64,000 nucleotides of DNA. Origin: Streptomyces radiopugnans (lineage in GTDB: Bacteria > Actinomycetota > Actinomycetes > Streptomycetales > Streptomycetaceae). The stretch's first letter is position 1, and each line of letters starts with the position of its first letter. The stretch covers positions 186,001 to 250,000 of the forward strand of contig NZ_FOET01000005.1 in the NCBI RefSeq assembly GCF_900110735.1. Direction: 5' to 3'. The translations under genes and the position numbers were made by a program. Positions 24,911-35,002 of this stretch are shown one piece after another. The notes below the pieces were generated by a model that had not been told where the DNA came from, did no database searches, and saw nothing but the letters and a program-made list of their open reading frames with translations.

Positions 24911-25816
24911 TCAGGGCGCCTCGCCGCCCAGCCGCTCGGAGATCTCCGCCAGCGCCTCCAGGCGGCGGTCCAGGCTGGGGTGGGTGGAGAACAGGCCGGC
25001 CACCGTGCTGCCGGCCCCGAGGGCGGGGGTGAAGAAGAACGCGTTGAACGCCTGGGCCGTGCGCAGGTCCCGGGTGGGGATCCGGGCGATGTCGCCGCTG
25101 ACCTTGGTCAGGGCCGAGGCCAGGGCGGAGGGCTTCCCGGTGAGCATGGCCGCGGCGCGGTCGGCGGCCAGCTCGCGGTAGCGGGACAGCGCCCGGATGA
25201 GCAGGAAGCTGAGGGCGTACACGACGGCGGAGACCAGCATGACCATCGCGAACACGGCGGCGGTGTTCTGGTCGCGGCGGCCCCCGCCGAACAGCTGGGA
25301 GTAGAAGGCGAAGCGGACGACCAGCCCGGCCAGCACGCCCAGGAACGAGGCGATGGTGATCACCGCCACGTCGCGGTGGGCGACGTGGGAGAGCTCGTGG
25401 GCGAGGACGCCCTCCAGCTCCTCGGTCTCCAGGCGCCGCGTCAGCCCGGTGGTCACGCAGACCACGGCGTGGTCCGCGTTGCGGCCGGTGGCGAACGCGT
25501 TGGGCAGGTCCATGCCCGACACGGCGACCCGCGGCTTCGGCATGTCCGCGGTGGCGCACAGCCGGTCGATCACCCCGTGCAGCCGCGGCTCCTCCTCCGG
25601 GGTCACCAGGCGGCCGCGCATGGCGTACAGGGCGACCCGGTCGGAGAACCAGTACTGCGCGCCCAGCAGGACGGCGGCGATGACGACGACCAGGACGAGG
25701 GAGTCGAGCAGCACGATCAGCGCGCCGACGAACCCCACGTACAACAGCCCGAGCAGGAACATCGTGAGCACCATGCGCCCGGTGAGCCGCCGGTCGGGCT
25801 CGAAGCGGCTGCGCAT
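24911..25816 (-). CDS. htpX: HtpX zinc metalloprotease (M48)
   Basis: A 301-residue membrane-embedded protease of family M48 that degrades misfolded membrane proteins. Two N-terminal helices (about 15-37 and 38-58) precede the zinc motif HELSH at 140-144, with a third ligand Glu in RYRELAADR near 215; two more helices lie at about 152-175 and 188-212. The start is not clear-cut: ATG 25816 or GTG 25819. It has no good ribosome site of its own; instead the stop of a 22-codon leader ORF overlaps this ATG as TGATG, implying translational coupling. Followed by the PspAB gene. Confidence 0.92.
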   Translation of the reverse strand: MRSRFEPDRRLTGRMVLTMFLLGLLYVGFVGALIVLLDSLVLVVVIAAVLLGAQYWFSDRVALYAMRGRLVTPEEEPRLHGVIDRLCATADMPKPRVAVSGMDLPNAFATGRNADHAVVCVTTGLTRRLETEELEGVLAHELSHVAHRDVAVITIASFLGVLAGLVVRFAFYSQLFGGGRRDQNTAAVFAMVMLVSAVVYALSFLLIRALSRYRELAADRAAAMLTGKPSALASALTKVSGDIARIPTRDLRTAQAFNAFFFTPALGAGSTVAGLFSTHPSLDRRLEALAEISERLGGEAP

Positions 25817-25884
25817 CACGCACCCGCCCCGGAAGCCGGACCCCCGCCGGAAGCCCGTACAGCGGTCGTGACCCTCATGCCCAT
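25816..25884 (-). CDS. Putative 22-aa leader peptide upstream of htpX
   Basis: ATG at 25884 has a perfect AGGAGG 5 nt upstream and opens a 22-codon frame (MGMRVTTAVRASGGG onward) whose TGA overlaps the htpX ATG by one base. The product is Ala/Gly-rich with two Arg and no known motif. It most likely serves to deliver ribosomes to htpX, which otherwise lacks a ribosome site. Confidence 0.5.
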   Translation of the reverse strand: MGMRVTTAVRASGGGPASGAGA

Positions 25885-26118
25885 GGGGTCCTCCTGTCCG
25901 TCACGCTCCCGCCGGACGGGACCGTGGATCGAGACGCGGTTGCCTTTCCTCCCTGTATACCCCAATGTCCCGAATCGCCCCTTCCCGGCCGTGTGCGGGG
26001 GGCCGACCCGCGCCACCGGCAGCCCGGCGCGCACGAGGTGCGCCGGACGCAGTACCGTCGCCCGCAGACAGGCAATCGGGCTCGTCCCGTGACTGGACGT
26101 GGCGGAGGAGACGGACAC
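25885..26118. other. Divergent promoter region between the htpX leader ORF and the sacsin-like gene
   Basis: Besides the 22-codon leader, the gap between htpX and the gene at 26119 holds no gene. TATACA on the minus strand (25954-25959) is a plausible -10 box for the htpX transcript, and a GGGAGGAAAGG stretch lies just after it. The plus-strand side ends with GGAGGAG as ribosome site. Confidence 0.45.
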
Positions 26119-29100
26119 GTGAGCGGCACGGTGCTGGTGCAGGGCGCGGACGACGGAGCGGATCCCTTCGACACCGCACGGCTGCGCCGCGGCGTACTCG
26201 ACGCCTGGACGGCGTCCCCCGCGCGCTTCCGCGAGGACGCCAACGCCGAGGAGGACCTGGCCCTCGGCGGCTACCGCGACCGGCTGGTGGTCGAGCTGGC
26301 CCAGAACGCCGCCGACGCCGCCGCCCGCGCCGGCGTGCCCGGACGGCTGCGGCTCACCCTGCGCGGCAAGGTGCTGGTGGCCGCCAACACCGGGGCGCCC
26401 CTGGACGCGGCCGGTGTGGAGTCCCTGTCCACCCTGCGCGCCTCCGCCAAGCGCGACGAGGAGGCGCCGGGAACACCGGAGGGGCCGGGCGGACCGGGCG
26501 GGCCCCAGGCGGGCCCCGTCGGCCGCTTCGGCGTCGGCTTCGCCGCCGTCCTGGCCGTCAGCGACGAGCCCGCGATCGTCTGCCGCACCGGCGGCGCCCG
26601 CTGGTCGCTGGCCGAGGCCCGCGAGATGGCCGCCCGCGCCGCCGAGGACAACCCCGGCCTCGCCGACGAGCTGCGCCGCCGCGAGGGCCACGTACCGCTG
26701 CTGCGCCTGCCGATGCCCGCCCAGGGCACCGCCCCCCGGGGGTACGACACGGCCGTCGTGCTGCCGCTGCGCGACGGCGCCGCCGAGGAACTGGCCGCCC
26801 GGCTGCTCACCGCGGTCGACGACGCCCTGCTGCTCACCCTCCCCGGCCTGACCGAGGTCGTGATCGAGACCGACGGCGGGGTGCGCACGCTGACCCGCCG
26901 CCAGGACGGCGCGTACGTCGTGGTCGAGGACAGCGGCGCCACCGGGGGAGAGGGCGCCACCCGCTGGCGCGTGGCCGCCGACGCCGGGCGCACCGACACC
27001 GCCCTGCTCGCCGGCCGCCCCGTCGAGGAGCGGCGGCGGCCGTACTGGTCGGTCACCTGGGCCGTACCCGTCGACGCCGACGGCGCCCCCGCCCCCGCCC
27101 GCACCGTGCCCGTCGTCCACGCGCCCACCCCCACCGACGAGCCCCTGGGCCTGCCCGCCCTGCTCATCGCCTCCTTCCCGCTGGACCCCTCCCGCCGCCA
27201 CATCGCGCCAGGACCGCTGGCCGACTTCCTGCTGGAGCGCGCCGCCGACGTCTACGCGACCCTGCTGCGCGACTGGCGGCCGGTCGCCACCGGCACCGTC
27301 GACCTGGTGCCCGGCCCCCTGGGCAGGTCCGAACTCGACGGAGAACTGCGCCGTCTGGTGCTGGAGCGGCTGCGGCGCACCCCCTTCCTGGCCGGCGCCG
27401 CCGCCGACGAAGGCGGCGAACCCCACGCGCTGCGCCCCACCGACGCCGAGATCGCCGAGGGCGCCGGGGCCGAGACGGTCGCCGTACTGGCCGAGCTGTT
27501 CCCCGGCCTGCTGCCCGCCGGGCTGGAGCGCCGCACCGAGCTGCGCACCCTCGGCGTCCCCCGGGTGCCGCTGGGCGAGCTGATCGACCGGCTGGCCGGC
27601 GTGGAGCGGGACCCGTCCTGGTGGCGGCGGCTGTACGACTCCCTCGCCGGCACCGACCCCGACCGGCTGACCGGCCTGCCCGTCCCCCTCGCCGACGGCC
27701 GCACCACCATCGGACCGCGCCGGGTGCTGCTGCCCCTGCCCGACACCACGGGCGCCGGCTCCCTCACCCGCCTCGGACTGAAGGTCGCCCACCCCGACGC
27801 CGCACACCCGCTGCTGGAGAAACTGGGCGCCACCCCGGCCACGCCCCGCGCGGTGCTCACCACCCCGCAGGTGCGGGCGGCCGTCGCCGCCTCGCTGGAG
27901 GCCGAGGAGGCGTGGTACGGCGACGAGGAGGAGGACGGCGGCCCCCTGGACGCCGAGGAACTGGCCGACACCGTCCTCGCCCTCGTCCGCGACGCGCGGC
28001 TCTCGCCCGGCGACGAGCCCTGGCTGGGCGCGCTCGCCCTCCCCGACGAGGACGGCGAACTCGCCCCGGCCGCCGAACTGGTCTTCCCCGGCAGCGCCTT
28101 CGAGCGCGTCATCCACGAGGGCGAACTGCCCGCCTGCGACGCCGAACTGGCCGAGCGGTGGGGCGAGGAGACCCTCGCCGCGGTCGGCGTGCTCGCCGAC
28201 TTCGCCCTGGTGCGCGCCACCGACGTCGTCCTGGACCCGGACGAACTGGAGCCCCGCGACACCGACTTCCCCGAGCCCGACGACGCGGGCCTGCTGGACG
28301 CCGTCGACGTGTGGTGCGAGGACGTACTCGACACCCTGCCCGAGACCTCCGTCCCGCCGGTGGTCTCCGAACTGCTCGCCGTACGCGACCTGGACCTCGT
28401 CGACGACGACCGCTGGCCGCAGGCCCTGCGGATGCTCTCCCGGCCCCCGCTGCGCGACGCGCTCACCACCCCGGTGCGCGTCCTGCTGCCGGACGGCACG
28501 GTGGAGACCGTCCGCCCCTACACCGCCTGGTGGCTGCGCGGCCACCCCGTCCTGGACGGCCGCCGCCCCGCCGGACTGCGCGCGGCGGGCGGCGACCCGC
28601 TGCTGGCGGGCCTGTACGAGGAGGCGCCGCCCGCCACGGCCGACCTGGACGAGCAGGTGCTGCGCGCCCTGGGCATCCGCACCTCCGCCGCCGCCCTGCT
28701 GGACGAACCCGGCGGCGCCTCCGAACTCCTCGGCCGCCTCGCCGACCCCGAGCCGTCCGTCGGCGCCGCCCAGCTCCACGGCCTGTACACACTGCTGGCG
28801 GAGCTGGACCCGGACGAGGTCACACTGCCGGACGAGCTGCGCGCCGTGGTCGACGGCGAGGTACGCCTGGTGGACGCCGCCGACGCGCTGGTCGCCGACG
28901 CCCCCGACCTGCTGCCCCTGGCCGCCGGCCGCCCGCTGCTGCCGGTGCGCCCGGCCCTGGCCGCCTCGCTGGCCGCCGTCCTCGACGTACGCCGCCTGAG
29001 CGAGGCGGTCGGCGCGGACCTGCCCGCCCCGGAGGCCGCGGCGGGCGAGGTGCGCGAGGTGCCCGACGCGGTGCGGGTCCTGCTGCCCGGCGCCCCGGCC

Positions 29101-29313
29101 ACCTACGTCGAGCACGACGAACTCGTCCTCGGCGGCGTGGAGCTGGACTGGCGGCTCACCCCCGACGGCACCCTCCACGCCACCACCGTCGAGGGCGTCG
29201 CGGCCGGCCTGGCCTGGGCGGCCGGCCAGTGGCCGCGCCGCTTCGAGGCCGCCGCCCTGCTGGAGGACCCCTCCCGGGTCGCCGAACTGGCCCGGGACCG
29301 CTGGTTCGACTGA
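26119..29313 (+). CDS. Sacsin/HSP90-like (GHKL) ATPase-domain protein
   Basis: A 1064-residue protein with an N-terminal GHKL-type ATP-binding domain like that of sacsin and HSP90. The N-box is ELAQNAADAA (Glu59, Asn63 for Mg-ATP), followed by VLVAANTGAPLD (the D/NxG position) and the GRFGVGFAAV lid motif at 135-144. The rest (about 330-1064) is an acidic Leu/Ala-rich region with no recognised domain. The GTG at 26119 follows GGAGGAG 8 nt upstream; an open extension to 25924 has no ribosome site. Proteins of this size are conserved in Streptomyces but uncharacterised; a chaperone-like ATPase is an inference from the fold. Divergent from htpX. Confidence 0.85.
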   Translation: MSGTVLVQGADDGADPFDTARLRRGVLDAWTASPARFREDANAEEDLALGGYRDRLVVELAQNAADAAARAGVPGRLRLTLRGKVLVAANTGAPLDAAGVESLSTLRASAKRDEEAPGTPEGPGGPGGPQAGPVGRFGVGFAAVLAVSDEPAIVCRTGGARWSLAEAREMAARAAEDNPGLADELRRREGHVPLLRLPMPAQGTAPRGYDTAVVLPLRDGAAEELAARLLTAVDDALLLTLPGLTEVVIETDGGVRTLTRRQDGAYVVVEDSGATGGEGATRWRVAADAGRTDTALLAGRPVEERRRPYWSVTWAVPVDADGAPAPARTVPVVHAPTPTDEPLGLPALLIASFPLDPSRRHIAPGPLADFLLERAADVYATLLRDWRPVATGTVDLVPGPLGRSELDGELRRLVLERLRRTPFLAGAAADEGGEPHALRPTDAEIAEGAGAETVAVLAELFPGLLPAGLERRTELRTLGVPRVPLGELIDRLAGVERDPSWWRRLYDSLAGTDPDRLTGLPVPLADGRTTIGPRRVLLPLPDTTGAGSLTRLGLKVAHPDAAHPLLEKLGATPATPRAVLTTPQVRAAVAASLEAEEAWYGDEEEDGGPLDAEELADTVLALVRDARLSPGDEPWLGALALPDEDGELAPAAELVFPGSAFERVIHEGELPACDAELAERWGEETLAAVGVLADFALVRATDVVLDPDELEPRDTDFPEPDDAGLLDAVDVWCEDVLDTLPETSVPPVVSELLAVRDLDLVDDDRWPQALRMLSRPPLRDALTTPVRVLLPDGTVETVRPYTAWWLRGHPVLDGRRPAGLRAAGGDPLLAGLYEEAPPATADLDEQVLRALGIRTSAAALLDEPGGASELLGRLADPEPSVGAAQLHGLYTLLAELDPDEVTLPDELRAVVDGEVRLVDAADALVADAPDLLPLAAGRPLLPVRPALAASLAAVLDVRRLSEAVGADLPAPEAAAGEVREVPDAVRVLLPGAPATYVEHDELVLGGVELDWRLTPDGTLHATTVEGVAAGLAWAAGQWPRRFEAAALLEDPSRVAELARDRWFD

Positions 29314-29338
29314 CGCCCGGCGGCCACCGCCGCCTCGG

Positions 29339-29366
29339 CGCCCTGCCGGGGCACCCCGGCAGGGCG
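29339..29366. terminator. GC-rich hairpin between convergent genes
   Basis: CGCCCTGCCGGGG (29339-29351) and CCCCGGCAGGGCG (29354-29366) are perfect inverted arms, giving a 12-bp stem with a 4-nt GCAC loop, between the stops of the sacsin-like gene and the methyltransferase. Confidence 0.75.
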
Positions 29367-29385
29367 GCCCGCCCCGCAGGCTCCG

Positions 29386-30189
29386 TCAGCGCCGCGCGAC
29401 GGTGACGATCTCCGGGCTGGAGTCCGTCAGCGGACCCCGCGCCCAGTCCCCGTAGCGTTCCACGACCGTCAGCCCGGCCCCGGCCAGGAGGCCGTCGAGC
29501 GCCTCCGCCTCCCAGAACCGCAGTTCGCTGCGGCCGGCCCGCTCCCAGCCGGGGCCGGTGAAGGTCGTGGTGAAGCGGACGGTGCCGCCCGCCACCGGCT
29601 CCTCCACCCGGTGCGCGACCCGTACCGCCGCGCCCGTGCCGTCCACCACCTCGACCGCGTGCTCCGGCGTCCAGCGCTCCCACGGCCGGGCCGCCGGATT
29701 GCGGGTCTCGAACGCGAAGCGCCCGCCGTCGGCCAGCGCCGCCCGCACGGCGGCCAGGGCGGTGCGCACCTCGCCGTCCCCGAGCAGCACTTGGAAGGCG
29801 TGCCCGGTCATCACCACCAGCTCGAACTCCCCCTCCCAGCGGGCCGATCCCAGATCCCCGAGCACCCACTCCACCCCGGCCCCCGACCGCGCCGCCTCCC
29901 GCCGCGCCCGGTCGAGCATCGCGGCGGCCGGATCGAGCCCGCACAACCGCCCGCCGTGCCCGGCCTCCCGCGCGCGGCGCAGCAGCGTGCCCGTACCGCA
30001 CCCGACGTCCAGCACCGAGGCGGCGGACATCACCAGCTCCAGGTAGAAGTCGTCGCAGCGCCCCCACGGGTTGAGCGCGTCGTACAGGGCGGCGAGAGCG
30101 GGATCGGAGTAGGCGCGGTCGACCACCGCCCCGGTGCGCCCGGCCCCGGCCGCGTCCGCGTCCGCCGCGGGCCCCGGCCCGCCCGTCAC
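29386..30189 (-). CDS. Class I SAM-dependent methyltransferase
   Basis: A 267-residue methyltransferase with motif I VLDVGCGTGT (59-68), an acidic strand-2 end (GLDPAAAML) and EWVLGDLGS, then FELVVMTGHAF as motif IV. The strands after about residue 160 (TPEHAVEVVDGTG, VRFTTTF) form a lipocalin-like C-terminal part seen in several small-molecule methyltransferases. The GTG start overlaps the stop of the upstream Nudix gene by 4 bp, so the two are co-translated. Substrate unknown. Confidence 0.85.
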   Translation of the reverse strand: MTGGPGPAADADAAGAGRTGAVVDRAYSDPALAALYDALNPWGRCDDFYLELVMSAASVLDVGCGTGTLLRRAREAGHGGRLCGLDPAAAMLDRARREAARSGAGVEWVLGDLGSARWEGEFELVVMTGHAFQVLLGDGEVRTALAAVRAALADGGRFAFETRNPAARPWERWTPEHAVEVVDGTGAAVRVAHRVEEPVAGGTVRFTTTFTGPGWERAGRSELRFWEAEALDGLLAGAGLTVVERYGDWARGPLTDSSPEIVTVARR

Positions 30190-30725
30190 GCCGGCCCCCC
30201 GAGGACCGGCTCGCTCAGCAGCAGGGCCGCCCGGCCGGTGCGGCGGGCCTCGGCGAGGGCGGCCAGCCGCCGGTAGCCCTCGGGCGTCATCAGCCGCTCC
30301 CAGACGGGCCAGTCCTCCACCGCCCAGCGGTCGTGCTCCTCCGGGTCCAGCCGGATGGAGGCGATCTCCTCGTCGCTCAGCGTGCCGCCGTCGAAGCAGA
30401 AGCCGACCTTCGCCAGTGGCGCCTCGGCCGGGTCGGAGCGGATGTAGTGCACCAGCAGCAGCGGGCACGGACCCTCGACCCGCAGCCCGGTCTCCTCGTA
30501 CGTCTCCCGCACGGCCGTCCGGAACGGGTCCTCGCCCGGGTCCATGTTGCCGCCCGGGATCTGCCACACCCGTCTGCCGTACACCGAACGCAGCTGCACT
30601 GGACGCCCGCGCGCGTCGGTGAAGTACACGCACGCGTAGACGGTGGCCTTGGGCAGGGTGGCCAGGTACTCGGCCTGCGGCATCGGGAACGGCGGCCCGG
30701 CGGGCTCGTCACTGGTGGAGGTCAT
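30186..30725 (-). CDS. Nudix hydrolase
   Basis: A 179-residue cytoplasmic hydrolase with an intact Nudix box at about 58-81 (GGNMDPGEDPFRTAV, then RETYEETG), giving the metal-binding REXXEE glutamates. It hydrolyses a nucleoside diphosphate-X substrate that cannot be deduced. The ATG start has AGGAG 7 nt upstream. Its stop overlaps the start of a methyltransferase gene, so they form a two-gene operon. Confidence 0.9.
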   Translation of the reverse strand: MTSTSDEPAGPPFPMPQAEYLATLPKATVYACVYFTDARGRPVQLRSVYGRRVWQIPGGNMDPGEDPFRTAVRETYEETGLRVEGPCPLLLVHYIRSDPAEAPLAKVGFCFDGGTLSDEEIASIRLDPEEHDRWAVEDWPVWERLMTPEGYRRLAALAEARRTGRAALLLSEPVLGGPA

Positions 30726-30827
30726 GCCCCCACTCCTACCGGATCTCGGGTTCCGGGACGCGGGATCCGGGCGCTCTCTCAGTGGAACGGGTGGGTCGCA
30801 GGCCCACCCTCCCCCGGCACTGTACGT

Positions 30828-31643
30828 CTACTGGGCCGCGCTCTCCCGGAGGAAGTCCGTCAGCAGCGCCGTCGTCTCCTGCGGGCGCTCCAGGTTGGGG
30901 AGGTGGCCCGCCCAGGGGAGTTCGAGGTGGCGGGCGCGGGGGAGCAGGCGGGCCAGGCGGGCGGCGATCGTGCGGAAGTCCGCCAGGTCGTGGGCGCCGG
31001 AGACGGCGAGGACGGGGGCCGTGATCGCGGAGAGGTCGAGGGCGGGCTCGGGGAGTTCGCCGATCTCCCCCCACCGCTCCTCCGCTGCCGTCTGCACCTC
31101 GAAGGCGTGCCGCTGCATCCGCCGCACCTTCTCGCGCACCGCCTCCCCGGCGTCCGGGCCGAGCCAGGTGGCCACGTTGAGTTCGACGGCGGCTGCCAGG
31201 TCGCCGGCCTCGAACAGCGCCTCCTCGCGCGCGTCGAAGGCGGCCAGTTCCGGGCCGGGCCCGTGGCCGGGCATTCCGGGGCAGAGCAGTGCCATGGCGG
31301 TCACCCGGTCCGGCCACCGCGCGGCGAACTCCAGGGCGACGCGCCCGCCGTAGGAGGAGGCGACCAGGGCGGCCCGCCCGATGCCGAGGGTGTCCAGCAG
31401 GGCGCGTACGTCGTCGGCGTCGCGGTGGGGGGCCGTCGCGGCCGGGGTGCCGCCGTAGCCGCGGAAGTCGCAGCGCACCGTCCGGTGGCCCGCCCCGGCC
31501 AGGGGCGCCCACTGCGGGTCCCACATGCGCCGGTCGCAGACCGAGGAGTGCAGCAGCACCAGGGTCGTGCCGTCGTCGGAGGGCCCGTCGTCGAAGGGGC
31601 CGCCGCCGGAGGTGTCGTGGGAGAGCGTCGCCGGGGTCGTCAC
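30828..31643 (-). CDS. Alpha/beta hydrolase
   Basis: A 271-residue hydrolase of the carboxylesterase/3-oxoadipate-lactonase type. The oxyanion strand is VLLHSSVCD (about 29-37), the nucleophile Ser97 lies in ASSYGG, the Asp in SGAHDLAD (about 216) and the His in WAGHLPNLE (about 246), so the triad is complete. The GTG start has no ribosome site but TACCCT lies 7 nt upstream, suggesting a leaderless mRNA. Substrate unknown. Confidence 0.85.
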   Translation of the reverse strand: MTTPATLSHDTSGGGPFDDGPSDDGTTLVLLHSSVCDRRMWDPQWAPLAGAGHRTVRCDFRGYGGTPAATAPHRDADDVRALLDTLGIGRAALVASSYGGRVALEFAARWPDRVTAMALLCPGMPGHGPGPELAAFDAREEALFEAGDLAAAVELNVATWLGPDAGEAVREKVRRMQRHAFEVQTAAEERWGEIGELPEPALDLSAITAPVLAVSGAHDLADFRTIAARLARLLPRARHLELPWAGHLPNLERPQETTALLTDFLRESAAQ

Positions 31644-31650
31644 TCGGGAC

Positions 31651-31656
31651 AGGGTA
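31651..31656 (-). promoter_or_regulatory. Probable -10 box of a leaderless transcript
   Basis: TACCCT on the minus strand followed by GTCCCGA and the GTG start at 31643. Confidence 0.45.
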
Positions 31657-31708
31657 GGGACGCGGGGGCGGGGCCGCCCGCGGATATCCGCGGGCGGCCG
31701 GGTCGGGG

Positions 31709-34204
<2,496 letters not shown>

Positions 34205-34210
34205 GCCCAG

Positions 34211-34216
34211 ACAGTA
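34211..34216 (-). promoter_or_regulatory. Probable -10 box of a leaderless transcript
   Basis: TACTGT on the minus strand followed by CTGGGC and the ATG of the P-type ATPase gene. Confidence 0.45.
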
Positions 34217-34311
34217 CGAGGCGAACGCGTCTTCGCGCGCGGTCTGCCGCCGGGGCGCGGGTGTGACATGAGACAAATCAGGGGAGAACGCCGGATTTTC
34301 CGGGCCGCGGA

Positions 34312-34671
34312 TCACTCGGCGGGCGCGGGGCCCTCCGGGGCGGTACCTGTGCCGGGGCCCGTGCCCGTGCCCGTGCCCGTACCTGTGCCGGGGCCGGAGC
34401 CCGCCCCGGTCTCCCGTGCGAGGCGTTCGCGGCGCAGCGCCGCCTCGCGGCGGCGGACGAACCAGATGCCGTAGAGGCCCAGGACGCCGCCCGCCAGGCA
34501 GGTCCACAGCCACCAGGTGCGGTCGTGCTCGTCGAACCAGCGGTAGAAGGGGAGCTGGACCAGGAAGAGTGTGAACCAGATGACCGTGCCGCCCACGACG
34601 GTGGCGACGACGTTGCCCTCCAGGGGCTCGGGTGCCTCACGCTCGCCGCTGGTCCATCTGCTCAAGCCCAT
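34312..34671 (-). CDS. DUF2530 family small membrane protein
   Basis: A 119-residue protein with two membrane helices (about 22-43 and 53-70) and the [18 protein letters not shown] and [15 protein letters not shown] segments typical of DUF2530. The C-terminal tail is a Gly-Thr repeat (GTGTGTGTG) encoded by a hexameric GTGCCC-like microsatellite (about 34345-34395 on the plus strand). The ATG start has GAGAGGG 7 nt upstream. Function unknown. It lies upstream of the P-type ATPase on the same strand, with a 107-bp gap. Confidence 0.8.
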   Translation of the reverse strand: MGLSRWTSGEREAPEPLEGNVVATVVGGTVIWFTLFLVQLPFYRWFDEHDRTWWLWTCLAGGVLGLYGIWFVRRREAALRRERLARETGAGSGPGTGTGTGTGTGPGTGTAPEGPAPAE

Positions 34672-35002
34672 CGCCTGGCCCTCTCGCTTCCCGTCACCCC
34701 GTCGCCCGTCCGTGCCGCGGCGTTCCGCACCAGCGTAACGAGGGGGGAGGCCGGGGCCGACCCGGGAGCGGCGTCCGGGTGGGGGAGGGGTCTGCGAGGG
34801 ATCAGGGGGAGCCGCGCGGGCGGGTGTGGGAGTGAGGCGGTGGCGGGGTGTGGGAAGCGTCACGGCCGCGCCCGGGGAATGCGCCCGTCCGCGGATGGCC
34901 TTTTCAACAGTGGTGCGTTCATACTGAAAGCACTCTGGATTGGCTGGTTCCCATTGGAGGAACCTCCGAAACCGTCCCCGAACCGCCCAGCGAAGGTCAC
35001 GC
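34672..35002. other. 331-bp divergent intergenic region
   Basis: No gene is seen. The region is purine-rich at 34740-34860. It then carries an AT-richer stretch (34895-34960) with a CATACTGA-type -10 candidate near 34920 and the two competing hairpins at 34946-34967 before the purine permease start. Confidence 0.45.
34946..34967 (+). promoter_or_regulatory. Overlapping alternative hairpins in the permease leader
   Basis: GGTTCC (34946-34951) can pair with GGAACC (34959-34964) around a 7-nt loop, or GGAG (34956-34959) with CTCC (34964-34967) around GAAC. The two exclude each other. Located 36 nt before the permease ATG. Confidence 0.35.

Noticed and set aside
25816..29178. An 1120-codon minus-strand frame opposite the sacsin-like gene
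   Set aside because: Gln/Gly/Val-rich antisense artefact of high GC; only its last 22 codons, as a separate short frame with its own ribosome site, were kept.
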